Shown: in pieces, positions 24,234-32,084 of the stretch
Numbering within the stretch: position 1 is the first letter of the stretch
Layout of the letters: every line of letters starts with the position of its first letter
Source of the DNA: Tardiphaga sp.
Lineage (GTDB): Bacteria; Pseudomonadota; Alphaproteobacteria; Rhizobiales; Xanthobacteraceae
Length of the DNA stretch: 38,242 nucleotides
Direction: 5' to 3'
Assembly: GCA_030147505.1 (NCBI GenBank)
Contig: JASBVG010000032.1
Coordinates: forward strand, 1-38,242
Notes under the pieces: generated by a model
Seen by the model: only the letters and a program-made list of their open reading frames with translations
What the model was told of the DNA's origin: nothing
Database searches by the model: none
Position numbers and translations under genes: made by a program

Positions 24234-24848
24234 ATGTTCGAGGAAATTTTAGACCGGGAGCCAATGCGATGGCCTAAGCCGAACGACCGACTGCTGAAAC
24301 AGTCAGCATCTTATCGCACCGGCGCGCGATTTGCTGAGGACAGCTTGTCGCGCGAGTGTTTCTTGTGGGACGGATACATGCTCGCCGGAGCCACCCTCGT
24401 GAGCGAGGCTCTAAGAAACGAGACGTCAGCCCACTACTTGATCTATCCAATCCTGTTCAACTATCGGCATGGTCTCGAGATGGCGCTGAAGTGGACCCTC
24501 AACAGATACGGCCGATTTTCGTCGGTCGCAGACTATGATCGCGACCATCGCTTAGATAAATTATGGGTGGCTTGTAAGGCTGTTATTCAAGACGTCGGCG
24601 GCGATGGCGGCGACTGTGAGGCCGTGGCTGCAGTCGAGCGAATCGTTTTGGAGTTCGACCGACTTGATCGAGGCTCATTTTCATTTCGATACGCTCAGAC
24701 GAAAAATGGGCAAAATATCCACCTGCCTGAGATGCTCATCGATCTTGAAAACGTGCGCGATGTGATGGCGGGTGTCGATAATTTCTTCACAGGCCTCGAT
24801 GGCCAACTCGATGCGAATTCTTCCAGCGGCTATTTCGACACCTATTGA
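24234..24848 (+). CDS. Uncharacterised protein divergent from the DNA methyltransferase, HEPN-like pattern
   Basis: A 204-residue protein without a signal peptide or membrane segment. The segments YRHGLEMALKWTLNRYG (about 77-93), DHRLDKLW (104-111) and SFSFRYAQTKNG (148-159), followed by DLENVRDVM, follow a pattern I recall from uncharacterised bacterial HEPN-like proteins with RHxLExxLK, H.L..L and FRY motifs. That is a recollection, not a search result. GAGGGAG precedes the ATG at 24234. It points away from the methyltransferase operon, shares a 214-base upstream gap with it, and is followed by a good terminator. Function unknown. Confidence 0.75.
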   Translation: MFEEILDREPMRWPKPNDRLLKQSASYRTGARFAEDSLSRECFLWDGYMLAGATLVSEALRNETSAHYLIYPILFNYRHGLEMALKWTLNRYGRFSSVADYDRDHRLDKLWVACKAVIQDVGGDGGDCEAVAAVERIVLEFDRLDRGSFSFRYAQTKNGQNIHLPEMLIDLENVRDVMAGVDNFFTGLDGQLDANSSSGYFDTY

Positions 24849-24883
24849 GCAAAGGTCACTCGCCTAGCCCGATTGCTGCAAAC

Positions 24884-24923
24884 GCCAGTGAGCTTCCAAG
24901 TAAGACGAAGTTCACTGGCTTTT
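24884..24923 (+). terminator. Probable rho-independent terminator of the 24234-24848 gene
   Basis: GCCAGTGA (24884-24891) pairs with TCACTGGC (24912-24919), followed by TTTT. The loop of about 20 bases is long but contains a short CTT/AAG inner pairing. It lies 36 bases after the stop codon. Confidence 0.65.
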
Positions 24924-24948
24924 AGCATAAGGGCGTGACCTTGAGACC

Positions 24949-25266
24949 TTAAGCGCCCCCCGAAAACAACTTATTCAACTCCCCGCCCTTCGCCCCATGC
25001 GCAAAGCTCGTAAACGTCCCCTGCCCCGCGATCTCCTGCGCGGATTGCATGAAGCCGGCCCAGGCCATGCGGGCCAGTGCGCCGCCGACGCTGATGCGGC
25101 GGACGCCTAGGGATTCCAGATACTGCACCGTCATGGTCGGCTTGATGGTGAGCACATTGAGCGGCTTGCCGCCCAATGCTTTCACCAGCGTGGTGATCTC
25201 CTCGTCGCTGGCGACACCGGGCGCATCAAGGCAATCGGCGCCGGCCTCGGCAAAGGCGACCAGCCG
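24949..25266 (-). pseudogene. Duplicate 3' fragment of the PEP-mutase/isocitrate-lyase-like gene
   Basis: On the minus strand from about 25266 this reads LVAFAEAGADCLDAPGVASD and continues to KLFSGGA at the stop (24949). It corresponds to roughly the last 105 codons of the intact gene at 26014-26832, with very few base differences by eye. The 5' two thirds are absent. An ATG-initiated frame from 25185 survives but lacks the catalytic half. The fragment and the intact gene are direct repeats about 1,065 bases apart, with the hicA-hicB gene between. Confidence 0.9.
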
Positions 25267-25381
25267 TAGCCAAATTCAACCAGATACAATAAAACAATCC
25301 TAGATTGCATCATGAGCACCGAGCCGTCTAGACTGAACCGACCCGGCTCCGATCGCCGTTGACCCCAAAACGGATCGCCTT

Positions 25382-25861
25382 ATGCTTCGCGACAGCCGGG
25401 ACATCATTCGCAGGCTGCTGCAGGATGGTTTTGAGGCGGTGTCGGTGCGGGGATCGCATCACAAGTTCATTCATCCGCTGACGCACCGGATGGTGATCGT
25501 GCCGCACCCGAAACACGACTTGCCCCGTGGGACCGTGCGAAGCATCTATCGGCAGGCCGGCTGGCCGAAGGAGCGATCCATGCCGCATTACATCGCCCTG
25601 ATCCACAAGGAGAGCGACAGCAGCTATGGCGTCTCGTTTCCTGACCTGCCGGGCGTGATCTCCGCCGGCGACACGATCGACGAGGCCATGCAGCAGGCCG
25701 CCGAGGCGCTTGCATTCGCCGCAGAGGAGTGGGGCGACGGGCGCTTCCCTTCGCCGCGCACCATCGACGAATTGCGCAGCGATGCGACGTTCCGGGAAGA
25801 TGCGGCTGATGCTGTCGTCGCTGCCGTGCCGTTTCGTTTTGTCGCTGAAGCGGCGCAATAG
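25382..25861 (+). CDS. hicAB: HicA-HicB toxin-antitoxin, fused in one reading frame
   Basis: A single 159-residue frame holds both members of a type II toxin-antitoxin pair. Residues 1-61 are HicA, an mRNA interferase of the double-stranded RNA-binding fold: SRDIIRRLLQDGFEAVSVRG, the catalytic-His motif GSHHKF (His26/His27), then VPHPKHDLPRGTVRSIYRQAG. Without a stop the frame runs through WPKERS into HicB from Met67 (25580): MPHYIALIHKESDSSYGVSF, PDLPGVISAGDTIDEAMQQA and AEALAFAAEEW, the usual antitoxin RNase H-like fold. Normally a stop codon separates the two. HicB could also be made alone from the internal ATG at 25580. It sits between two copies of another gene's 3' end. Confidence 0.88.
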   Translation: MLRDSRDIIRRLLQDGFEAVSVRGSHHKFIHPLTHRMVIVPHPKHDLPRGTVRSIYRQAGWPKERSMPHYIALIHKESDSSYGVSFPDLPGVISAGDTIDEAMQQAAEALAFAAEEWGDGRFPSPRTIDELRSDATFREDAADAVVAAVPFRFVAEAAQ

Positions 25862-25886
25862 CGCTCGGACGGCGAGACGCGCTTAT

Positions 25887-26003
25887 CCGTCATTGCGAGC
25901 GCAGCGAAGCAATCCAGTCTTTCTTCGTGTGGCTCCGGATTGCTTCGTCGCTTCGCACAGGCGAAAGTTGGCAAGCCAACTTTCGCTGACCTCGCAATGA
26001 CGG
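25887..26003. repeat. CGTCATTGCGAG-type intergenic inverted repeat, copy 1, with nested hairpin
   Basis: CCGTCATTGCGAG and CTCGCAATGACGG form the ends, and GCAATCC faces GGATTGC inside. A nested perfect hairpin, CGAAAGTTGGC (25962-25972) with GCCAACTTTCG (25975-25985), is an extra not present in the second copy at 26853-26934. I recall this repeat as one of the commonest in Bradyrhizobium-type genomes. Confidence 0.8.
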
Positions 26004-26013
26004 CGGAGCAAAA

Positions 26014-26832
26014 TTACGCGCCAAACAGCTTATTCAGCTCCCCGCCCTTCGCCCCATGCGCAAAGCTCGTAAACGTCCCCTGCCCCGCGATCTCCTGAGC
26101 GGATTGCATGAAGCCGGCCCAGGCCATGCGGGCCAGTGCGCCGCCGACGCTGATACGGCGGACGCCCAGGGATTCCAGATGCTGCACCGTCATGGTCGGC
26201 TTGATGGTGAGCACATTGAGCGGCTTGCTGCCGAGTGCCTTCACCAGCGTGGTGATCTCCTCGTCGCTGGCGACGCCCGGCGCATAGAGGCAATCGGCGC
26301 CGGCCTCGGCAAAGGCGATGAGCCGCGCGGTGGTCTTCTTCAGGTCGCGCTCGCCATGCAAAAAGCCTTCGCAGCGCGCCACCAGCATGATGGCGGGATC
26401 GACACCATCGATGGCGGCACGCGCAGCCTTGATGCGCTCCACCGCCAGCACGTCGTCATAGAGCGGCTGGTCCGCGCGGCCGGTGGAATTCTCGATGGAC
26501 AGGCCCGAGATGCCGCTTCTCGCCGCGCGCGCCACATTCGCGGCGACGCCTTCGGGGTCATCGGCAAAGCCGTTCTCGAAATCGGCATTCACCGGCAGGT
26601 CGGTGGCGGCGGAGAGTTGTGCGAGATGGTCGATGACGTCGTCGGCCGTGACCTTGTTGTCGGGCCGGCCGGTGGACCAGGCATAGCCGGCCGAGGTGGA
26701 GGCCAGCGCCTTGAAGCCGAGATAAGCGAGATAGCGGGCCGAGCCGACGTCCCACGGATTGGGGAGGACGAAACAGCCGGAGGCGTGGAGTTTTCGGAAG
26801 TTTGCGTGCTTCTCGGCGGCGGAGATCGGCAT
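26014..26832 (-). CDS. Isocitrate lyase/PEP mutase family protein
   Basis: A 272-residue cytosolic enzyme of the PEP mutase/isocitrate lyase superfamily, which make or break C-C or P-C bonds next to a carboxylate. Family features are ASGCFVLPNPWDVGSARYLA, ALASTSAGYAWSTGRPD, VNADFENGFADDPEGVAANV (metal-binding acidic residues) and IMLVARCEGFLHGERDL. The KKCGH-type motif of true isocitrate lyase is absent, so oxaloacetate decarboxylase or carboxyphosphonoenolpyruvate mutase-like roles are more likely; the substrate is unknown. The ATG at 26832 opens MPISAAEKHANFRKLH; upstream in-frame sequence is a repeat. A near-identical copy of its 3' third lies at 24949-25266. Confidence 0.9.
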   Translation of the reverse strand: MPISAAEKHANFRKLHASGCFVLPNPWDVGSARYLAYLGFKALASTSAGYAWSTGRPDNKVTADDVIDHLAQLSAATDLPVNADFENGFADDPEGVAANVARAARSGISGLSIENSTGRADQPLYDDVLAVERIKAARAAIDGVDPAIMLVARCEGFLHGERDLKKTTARLIAFAEAGADCLYAPGVASDEEITTLVKALGSKPLNVLTIKPTMTVQHLESLGVRRISVGGALARMAWAGFMQSAQEIAGQGTFTSFAHGAKGGELNKLFGA

Positions 26833-26852
26833 GGGGCGGCTCCCTATATTTT

Positions 26853-26934
26853 CGTCATTGCGAGGAGCGTAGCGACGAAGCAATCCAGAAGCCACAAGGA
26901 AGGACTGGATTGCTTCGCTACGCTCGCAATGACG
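26853..26934. repeat. CGTCATTGCGAG-type intergenic inverted repeat, copy 2
   Basis: CGTCATTGCGAG (26853-26864) pairs with CTCGCAATGACG (26923-26934), with GCAATCCAG facing CTGGATTGC inside. Same family as 25887-26003. It lies just upstream of the lyase ATG and can be read in frame with it, which falsely extends that gene. Confidence 0.85.
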
Positions 26935-26993
26935 GCTAGCTAGGCCGGAGCCCGGGCAGCCACCCGATTTCCGATGACCCTGCCCCATCAGTT

Positions 26994-27074
26994 GTCATGG
27001 CCGGGCTTGACCCGGCCATCCAGCTTTGCATCAAGCTCCGAAAGATGGGTGCCCGGGTCAAGCCCGGGCATGAC
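26994..27074. repeat. GTCATGGCCGGGCTTGACCCGG-type palindromic repeat
   Basis: GTCATGGCCGGGCTTGACCCGG on the left faces CCGGGTCAAGCCCGGGCATGAC on the right, an almost perfect long inverted repeat ending 6 bases before the stop codon of the tRNA methyltransferase gene. It is another common intergenic repeat type and probably helps end that transcript. Confidence 0.8.
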
Positions 27075-27080
27075 GGCGTG

Positions 27081-28292
27081 TCACTGCCCGGGCATCCCGC
27101 TGTCCAGCAGCGCCGCCAACCGGTCCAGCTCCGGCGCGATGTCTGATGTCACGTCGTCCGCACGGATCGCCAACACGCGATAGCCGCGCTCTTCCAGCCA
27201 GGTCTGGCGGGACGCGCGGTCGGCGACGATCACCTCGGTCTCCTCCGAATTCACCAGTTCGACGGCGATGCGCTCGGGGAAACTGACGAAATCCGGGATG
27301 TGGCGGCCCACCGGGGTCTGGCGCTTGAAGGTGCCGGCAAAGCGGCGGTCGGCGCGCAGATGCTCCCACAAAATCCGCTCGGCATCGGTGGGGTTGCGGC
27401 GGAGCATGCGCGCGAGGCCGCGGACGGTGCCGCTCTCATGCTCCTTGGCGCCGCGGCCGTGTTCGGCCAAAAGCGCGCGCAGGCGCGTGGCCTGTTCGCC
27501 ATCGAGCACGCCGCCCTTGGCCGGGCCCTTGCGGCCCTCGGCGATGGCCATCACCACGCCGTGTAGCGTGTGCATGTCCTGCTTGGACGGCTCCATGCGG
27601 GTGAAGATGTTGCGCAGGTTGACCAGCATGGTGTCGCGCTTTTCCGGCGGGCGGAGGAATTCCACCTTGTCGAGCTCGGCGACCAGATTGTCGAAGAAGG
27701 TGCCCATCTGGTGCTGCGAGGCGCGCTCGGAGCGCTCGGGCATGGCGTATGGCAGCGCGTTGGAGGTCGCCTGCTTGAACCATTCATAGCCGCACAGCAG
27801 CACCGCCTGGGCGAGGTTCAGCGAGGAGAAGCCGGGATTGACCGGGAAGGTCATGATCCGGTTGGCCAGCGCCACCTCCTCGTTCTGCAGGCCATAGCGC
27901 TCGCGGCCGAACAGGATGCCGGCGGTGGCGCCGGTCTTGATATGGGCGATGGTCTCGGCGGCGGCGGCATCGGGGGCCATCACCGGCTTGGCCTGGTCAT
28001 GGGCGCGGGCGGTGGTGGCGAACAGGAGGGTGCAGTCGGCGACGGCTTCCTCCACGGTGTCGAAGATCTCGACGGCGTCGAGGACGTGGTCGGCGCCGGA
28101 GGCGGCGCGCTGGGCATGGACATTGGGCCAGCCGTCGCGCGGCTTGACGAGGCGCAGGCGGGTCAGGCCGAAATTGCCCATGGCGCGCGCGGCGGTGCCG
28201 ATATTCTCGCCGAGCTGCGGCTCGACCAGAATGACAACGGGGCCAGTGAGATCGCTCATGGTCTTGCTGCGATCGGTGCCGGAGCCGGTCAT
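27081..28292 (-). CDS. trmJ: TrmJ-type tRNA/rRNA methyltransferase fused to a DUF559 domain
   Basis: A 403-residue protein. Residues about 15-255 are a SpoU/TrmJ methyltransferase: LVEPQLGENIGTAARAMGNF, ILFGRERYGLQNEEVAL and NPGFSSLNLAQAVLL are the three SPOUT motifs of the knotted AdoMet site. TrmJ 2'-O-methylates position 32 of tRNA. Residues about 290-395 are an added DUF559 domain, a Vsr-like endonuclease relative: LARMLRRNPTDAERILWEHL, PVGRHIPDFVSF, then WLEERGYRVLAIRADDV. In that domain the usual ELDG..H is replaced by ELVNSEE, so the nuclease site appears degraded. The start is ATG 28292, or ATG 28259, which begins MSDLTGPVVILVEP; ribosome sites do not decide. Confidence 0.9.
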   Translation of the reverse strand: MTGSGTDRSKTMSDLTGPVVILVEPQLGENIGTAARAMGNFGLTRLRLVKPRDGWPNVHAQRAASGADHVLDAVEIFDTVEEAVADCTLLFATTARAHDQAKPVMAPDAAAAETIAHIKTGATAGILFGRERYGLQNEEVALANRIMTFPVNPGFSSLNLAQAVLLCGYEWFKQATSNALPYAMPERSERASQHQMGTFFDNLVAELDKVEFLRPPEKRDTMLVNLRNIFTRMEPSKQDMHTLHGVVMAIAEGRKGPAKGGVLDGEQATRLRALLAEHGRGAKEHESGTVRGLARMLRRNPTDAERILWEHLRADRRFAGTFKRQTPVGRHIPDFVSFPERIAVELVNSEETEVIVADRASRQTWLEERGYRVLAIRADDVTSDIAPELDRLAALLDSGMPGQ

Positions 28293-28685
28293 GTCTTCAC
28301 TTTCTGATTCAATGTCTCAAGATCTTGCTCTGAAGATGTTGAATCAACCTGTGGAGGATTGGATTCAAGATCTTAACCTCAGTTCGCGCCGCGTCTCGCA
28401 GAACGGCCGTTTCCCTAATGAAATGAGGGGCTTGGCCGGAGCCGTGAATCCGGTAGCGGATGCCGTCGGCACAGCAGCGCAAATCGCCGCAGCGGGGCTT
28501 ATGGGAGGATCGCTGGGAGCGCAAGACGGGCGTTTTCGGCCGCGGTTTCGAGCAGTTCTATCACATTGCATTCCGGCATGAATTTTGGGCCGAAACTGCA
28601 TAGCGGCTGCGCTTTCACCGGACCATGCACGGTGCTATAGCCGCGGTCATCCACCCTCCCGCAACGCGCTAAAGGCCCGAACCAC
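28293..28685. other. Divergent intergenic region between trmJ and icd
   Basis: These 393 bases should hold the promoters of both genes. An ATG-initiated frame of 89 codons (28312-28581, plus strand) crosses it, but has no recognisable motif or convincing ribosome-binding site, so I do not call it. Direct and inverted copies of GATTCAA and AAGATCTT occur at 28308-28375 without a known role. Confidence 0.45.
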
Positions 28686-29900
28686 ATGGCAAAGATCAAG
28701 GTAGCCAACCCGGTCGTCGAACTCGACGGCGACGAGATGACACGCATCATCTGGCAGTACATCAAGGACAAGCTGATCAACCCGTTCCTTGACGTCAACC
28801 TGATGTATTACGATCTCGGGATGGAATACCGCGACAAGACCGACGACCAGGTCACCGTGGATGCTGCCAACGCGATCAAGAAGTACGGCGTGGGCGTGAA
28901 GTGCGCCACCATCACCCCCGATGAAGCGCGCGTGAAGGAATTCAACCTCAAGCAGATGTGGAAGTCGCCGAACGGCACCATCCGCAACATCCTTGGCGGC
29001 GTGATCTTCCGCGAGCCGATCATCTGCTCGAACGTGCCGCGCCTCGTCCCCGGCTGGACCAAGCCGATCATCATCGGCCGCCACGCTTTCGGCGACCAGT
29101 ACCGCGCCACCGACATCAAGTTCCCGGGCAAGGGCACGCTGACGATGAAGTTCGTCGGTGAGGACGGCACCACCATCGAGCGCGAAGTGTTCCAGGCTCC
29201 GGGCGCCGGCGTCGCGCTCAGCATGTACAATCTCGACGACTCGATCCGCGACTTCGCCCGCGCCTCGATGAATTACGGCCTGACCCGCAAGGTCCCGGTC
29301 TACCTGTCGACCAAGAACACGATCCTCAAGGTCTATGACGGTCGCTTCAAGGATATCTTCCAGGAGATCTACGACAACGAGTTCAAGACCAAGTTCGAAG
29401 CCGCCGGCCTCACCTATGAGCACCGCCTGATCGACGACATGGTCGCCGCCGCGATGAAGTGGTCGGGTGGCTATGTCTGGGCCTGTAAGAACTATGACGG
29501 CGACGTGCAGTCCGACACGGTTGCGCAGGGCTACGGCTCGCTCGGCCTGATGACCTCGGTGCTGCTGACGCCGGATGGCCAGGTGGTGGAAGCCGAAGCC
29601 GCCCACGGCACGGTGACCCGTCACTACCGCGAGCACCAGAAGGGCAAGGAAACCTCGACCAACTCGATCGCGTCGATCTTCGCCTGGACCCAGGGCCTCG
29701 CCCACCGCGCCAAGCTGGACAACAATGCCGAGCTGGCCAAGTTCGCCAAGACCCTCGAAAAGGTCTGCGTCGACACCGTCGAAGCCGGCTTCTTGACCAA
29801 GGATCTGGCCCTGCTGGTCGGCGCCGACCAGCGCTGGCTGTCGACCACGGGCTTCCTCGACAAGGTCGCCGAGAACCTGACCAAGGAACTGGCGGCCTGA
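28686..29900 (+). CDS. icd: NADP-dependent isocitrate dehydrogenase
   Basis: A 404-residue TCA-cycle enzyme that decarboxylates isocitrate to 2-oxoglutarate with NADP. It belongs to the homodimeric type related to the eukaryotic cytosolic and mitochondrial enzymes, not the E. coli type. [18 protein letters not shown] at the start, the isocitrate loop [12 protein letters not shown] (Ser94, Arg100), the metal-binding Asp in [12 protein letters not shown] and [16 protein letters not shown], and NADP-binding [14 protein letters not shown] are all in place. Length and start (ATG, with family-like MAKIKV) are normal. A strong terminator follows at 29929, so it is a single-gene unit. Confidence 0.97.
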   Translation: MAKIKVANPVVELDGDEMTRIIWQYIKDKLINPFLDVNLMYYDLGMEYRDKTDDQVTVDAANAIKKYGVGVKCATITPDEARVKEFNLKQMWKSPNGTIRNILGGVIFREPIICSNVPRLVPGWTKPIIIGRHAFGDQYRATDIKFPGKGTLTMKFVGEDGTTIEREVFQAPGAGVALSMYNLDDSIRDFARASMNYGLTRKVPVYLSTKNTILKVYDGRFKDIFQEIYDNEFKTKFEAAGLTYEHRLIDDMVAAAMKWSGGYVWACKNYDGDVQSDTVAQGYGSLGLMTSVLLTPDGQVVEAEAAHGTVTRHYREHQKGKETSTNSIASIFAWTQGLAHRAKLDNNAELAKFAKTLEKVCVDTVEAGFLTKDLALLVGADQRWLSTTGFLDKVAENLTKELAA

Positions 29901-29928
29901 TTTTAGCCGCCAGCTGACTGCATGATCG

Positions 29929-29967
29929 GAAAGTCCGGGTCGCCCATGGCACCCGGGCTTTCTTTTT
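29929..29967 (+). terminator. Rho-independent terminator of icd
   Basis: GAAAGTCCGGGT (29929-29940) pairs with ACCCGGGCTTTC (29951-29962), twelve pairs with one G-U, around a ten-base loop. TTTTT follows directly. It lies 28 bases after the icd stop. Confidence 0.9.
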
Positions 29968-29991
29968 GCGACGATGCTTTCGAGGTGAGTG

Positions 29992-32055
29992 ATGACGGCA
30001 CCAAATCCCGCTGACGGCCACGACGATCCCTATCTCTGGCTCGAAGAGATCGAGGGCGAAAAGGCGGTCGGCTGGGTCGAGGCGCAGAACGCCCGTACTG
30101 ACGGCTTTCTGGTCGATGACGGGTACAAGCGCGATTTCGATGCGGTGCTGAAGATCCTCGATGCCGACGACCGCATCCCCTTCGTGGGCAAATCCGGCGA
30201 CTTCCTCTACAATTTCTGGAAGGACGCGAAGCATCCGCGCGGCCTGTGGCGACGGACGACACTGGAGAGCTATCGCACCGACAAGCCGGACTGGGACGTG
30301 CTGCTCGATATCGACGCACTGAACGAAGCCGAGGGCGTGGCATGGGCCTTTGCCGGCGCGGCACGCTCGCCGGACAAGACGCGGGCGCTGGTGAGCCTGT
30401 CCTTCAACGGCACCGATGCCATCGAAGTGCGAGAATTCGACATCGCGGCGAAGAGCTTTGTCACGGATGGCTTCGTGATCCCGAAGGCGAAGACGCAGGT
30501 GGCGTGGGTCGACAACGACACGCTGCTGGTCGGCAGTGCGCAGACGCCCGATGACAGCACCGAGGCCGGCTATACCCGCAAGGTGCGGCGCTGGACGCGC
30601 GGCACCCCGCTGGCAGCCGCTGAAACCGTGTTCGAGGTCGAGAAGCAGGACGTCGCGGCCTGGTTCGGCGTCAATCGCCGGCCGGGCCATGAAGGCCTGA
30701 TGTTCTGGCGCGCGCTGGATTTCACCCGCTCGCAGATTTTTGTCGAGCGCAAGCACGGCCCCCATGCGGGCAAGCGGTTGCGGCTGGAATTGCCCGAGGA
30801 AGTCAGCGTCGGCGCCGAGGCCGAAGATCTGCTGATCAGCCCGAAGCAGGACTGGACGGTCGGCAAGCAGACGATCCCGGCCGGCGCGCTCGCCGTCATC
30901 GATCTCGACCGTTTCCTGTCCGGCGCGCGCGATGTCGACATCGTGTTCACACCGACGCCGGCGCGCGCGCTGCAATCATGGGCGGAAACGCGGCATGGCA
31001 TCGTGCTCGAACTGCTCGACAATGTCCGCGGCCGCCTCGTGCTGATGCAGCGGAGCGAAGCCGGCTGGCAGGAGACGCCCCTGCCCGGCCTGCCCGACAA
31101 CGCCTCGATCTCGGCACAGAATTTCGGCGGCGAGGACGATCCGGATCTCGGCACCGAACTGCTGCTCACCGTCACCGGATTCGACCGGCCGACGACGACG
31201 GCGCTGTGGGACGGCCACGGCTCGCCGGAGCCGCTGAAGAGCGCGCCCGTCAATTTCGATCCCGCGGGTATCGAGGTGCAGCAGCGCCATGCGATGGCGG
31301 AGGACGGCACCAAGATCCCGTATTTCCTGATCGGCAAGCACCTGTCGTCATCCACCGCGCCGCGTCCGACGATCCTCTATGGCTATGGCGGTTTCGAAGT
31401 GTCGCTGACGCCGTCCTATATGGCGATCGCCGGCAAGCTGTGGCTCGAACACGGCCATGTCTATGCCATCGCCAATATCCGCGGCGGCGGCGAATTCGGC
31501 CCGGGCTGGCACCTGGCGTCGCGCAAAAACACCAAGCATGTGGCCCATGATGATTTCGCAGCGGTCGCGCGCGATCTCGCGGCATCGGGTGTAACGACGG
31601 CGGCGAAGCTCGCATGCCACGGCGGCAGCAATGGCGGGCTGCTCGTCGGCAATATGCTGACGCGCTATCCAAACCTGTTCGGCGCGATCTGGTGCAGCGT
31701 GCCGCTGCTCGACATGGCGCGCTACACAAAGCTGCTCGCGGGCCAGAGCTGGATCGCCGAATATGGCGATCCAGAGATTCCGGATGAGTGGACCTATCTG
31801 CAGAAATTCTCGCCCTATCATCTGGCGAAGGGCGGCCAGAACTATCCGCCGATCCTGATCACCACCAACCGCACCGACGACCGCGTGCATCCCGGCCATG
31901 CCCGCAAGATGGTCGCGCGATTGCAGGAACTGGGCTGCCCGGCCTGGTTCAACGAGACCGTGGCCGGCGGCCATTCCGGCGCGGTGGATAACAGCAAGCA
32001 GGCACAGAGCCAGGCGCTGGGTTATGCCTTCCTGCGGCGAACGATCGCGAGCTAA
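29992..32055 (+). CDS. Prolyl oligopeptidase family (S9) serine peptidase
   Basis: A 687-residue cytosolic enzyme of peptidase family S9A. The N-terminal part begins DPYLWLEEIEGEKAVGWVEAQN, typical of prolyl oligopeptidases, and continues as a seven-bladed propeller. The alpha/beta-hydrolase domain (from about residue 420) has ILYGYGGFEVSLTPSY, NIRGGGEFGPGWH and the nucleophile motif GGSNGG with Ser546. Asp629 in TDDRVHPGHA and His661 in GGHSGA complete the triad. Residue positions match the porcine enzyme's order and spacing. No signal peptide. The ATG at 29992 has GAGG at good distance; a GTG one codon earlier is possible. The peptide substrates are unknown. Confidence 0.95.
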   Translation: MTAPNPADGHDDPYLWLEEIEGEKAVGWVEAQNARTDGFLVDDGYKRDFDAVLKILDADDRIPFVGKSGDFLYNFWKDAKHPRGLWRRTTLESYRTDKPDWDVLLDIDALNEAEGVAWAFAGAARSPDKTRALVSLSFNGTDAIEVREFDIAAKSFVTDGFVIPKAKTQVAWVDNDTLLVGSAQTPDDSTEAGYTRKVRRWTRGTPLAAAETVFEVEKQDVAAWFGVNRRPGHEGLMFWRALDFTRSQIFVERKHGPHAGKRLRLELPEEVSVGAEAEDLLISPKQDWTVGKQTIPAGALAVIDLDRFLSGARDVDIVFTPTPARALQSWAETRHGIVLELLDNVRGRLVLMQRSEAGWQETPLPGLPDNASISAQNFGGEDDPDLGTELLLTVTGFDRPTTTALWDGHGSPEPLKSAPVNFDPAGIEVQQRHAMAEDGTKIPYFLIGKHLSSSTAPRPTILYGYGGFEVSLTPSYMAIAGKLWLEHGHVYAIANIRGGGEFGPGWHLASRKNTKHVAHDDFAAVARDLAASGVTTAAKLACHGGSNGGLLVGNMLTRYPNLFGAIWCSVPLLDMARYTKLLAGQSWIAEYGDPEIPDEWTYLQKFSPYHLAKGGQNYPPILITTNRTDDRVHPGHARKMVARLQELGCPAWFNETVAGGHSGAVDNSKQAQSQALGYAFLRRTIAS

Positions 32056-32084
32056 GCTCGGCGCATCGAAGAAGGAGCATCATC

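Noticed and set aside
14505..25266. The accessory region as one integrative element with an integrase and flanking att sites
   Set aside because: No integrase, recombinase, transposase or tRNA was recognised, and the repeats belong to two unrelated genes. Stepwise acquisition fits better.
25887..27074. Several repeated CGTCATTGCGAG and GTCATGGCCGGGC sequences as a CRISPR array
   Set aside because: They are long inverted repeats, unevenly spaced and of different families, without regular spacers or cas genes.
28312..28581. An 89-codon plus-strand frame between trmJ and icd
   Set aside because: No motif, no clear ribosome-binding site and no homologue I recognise; treated as part of a regulatory gap.
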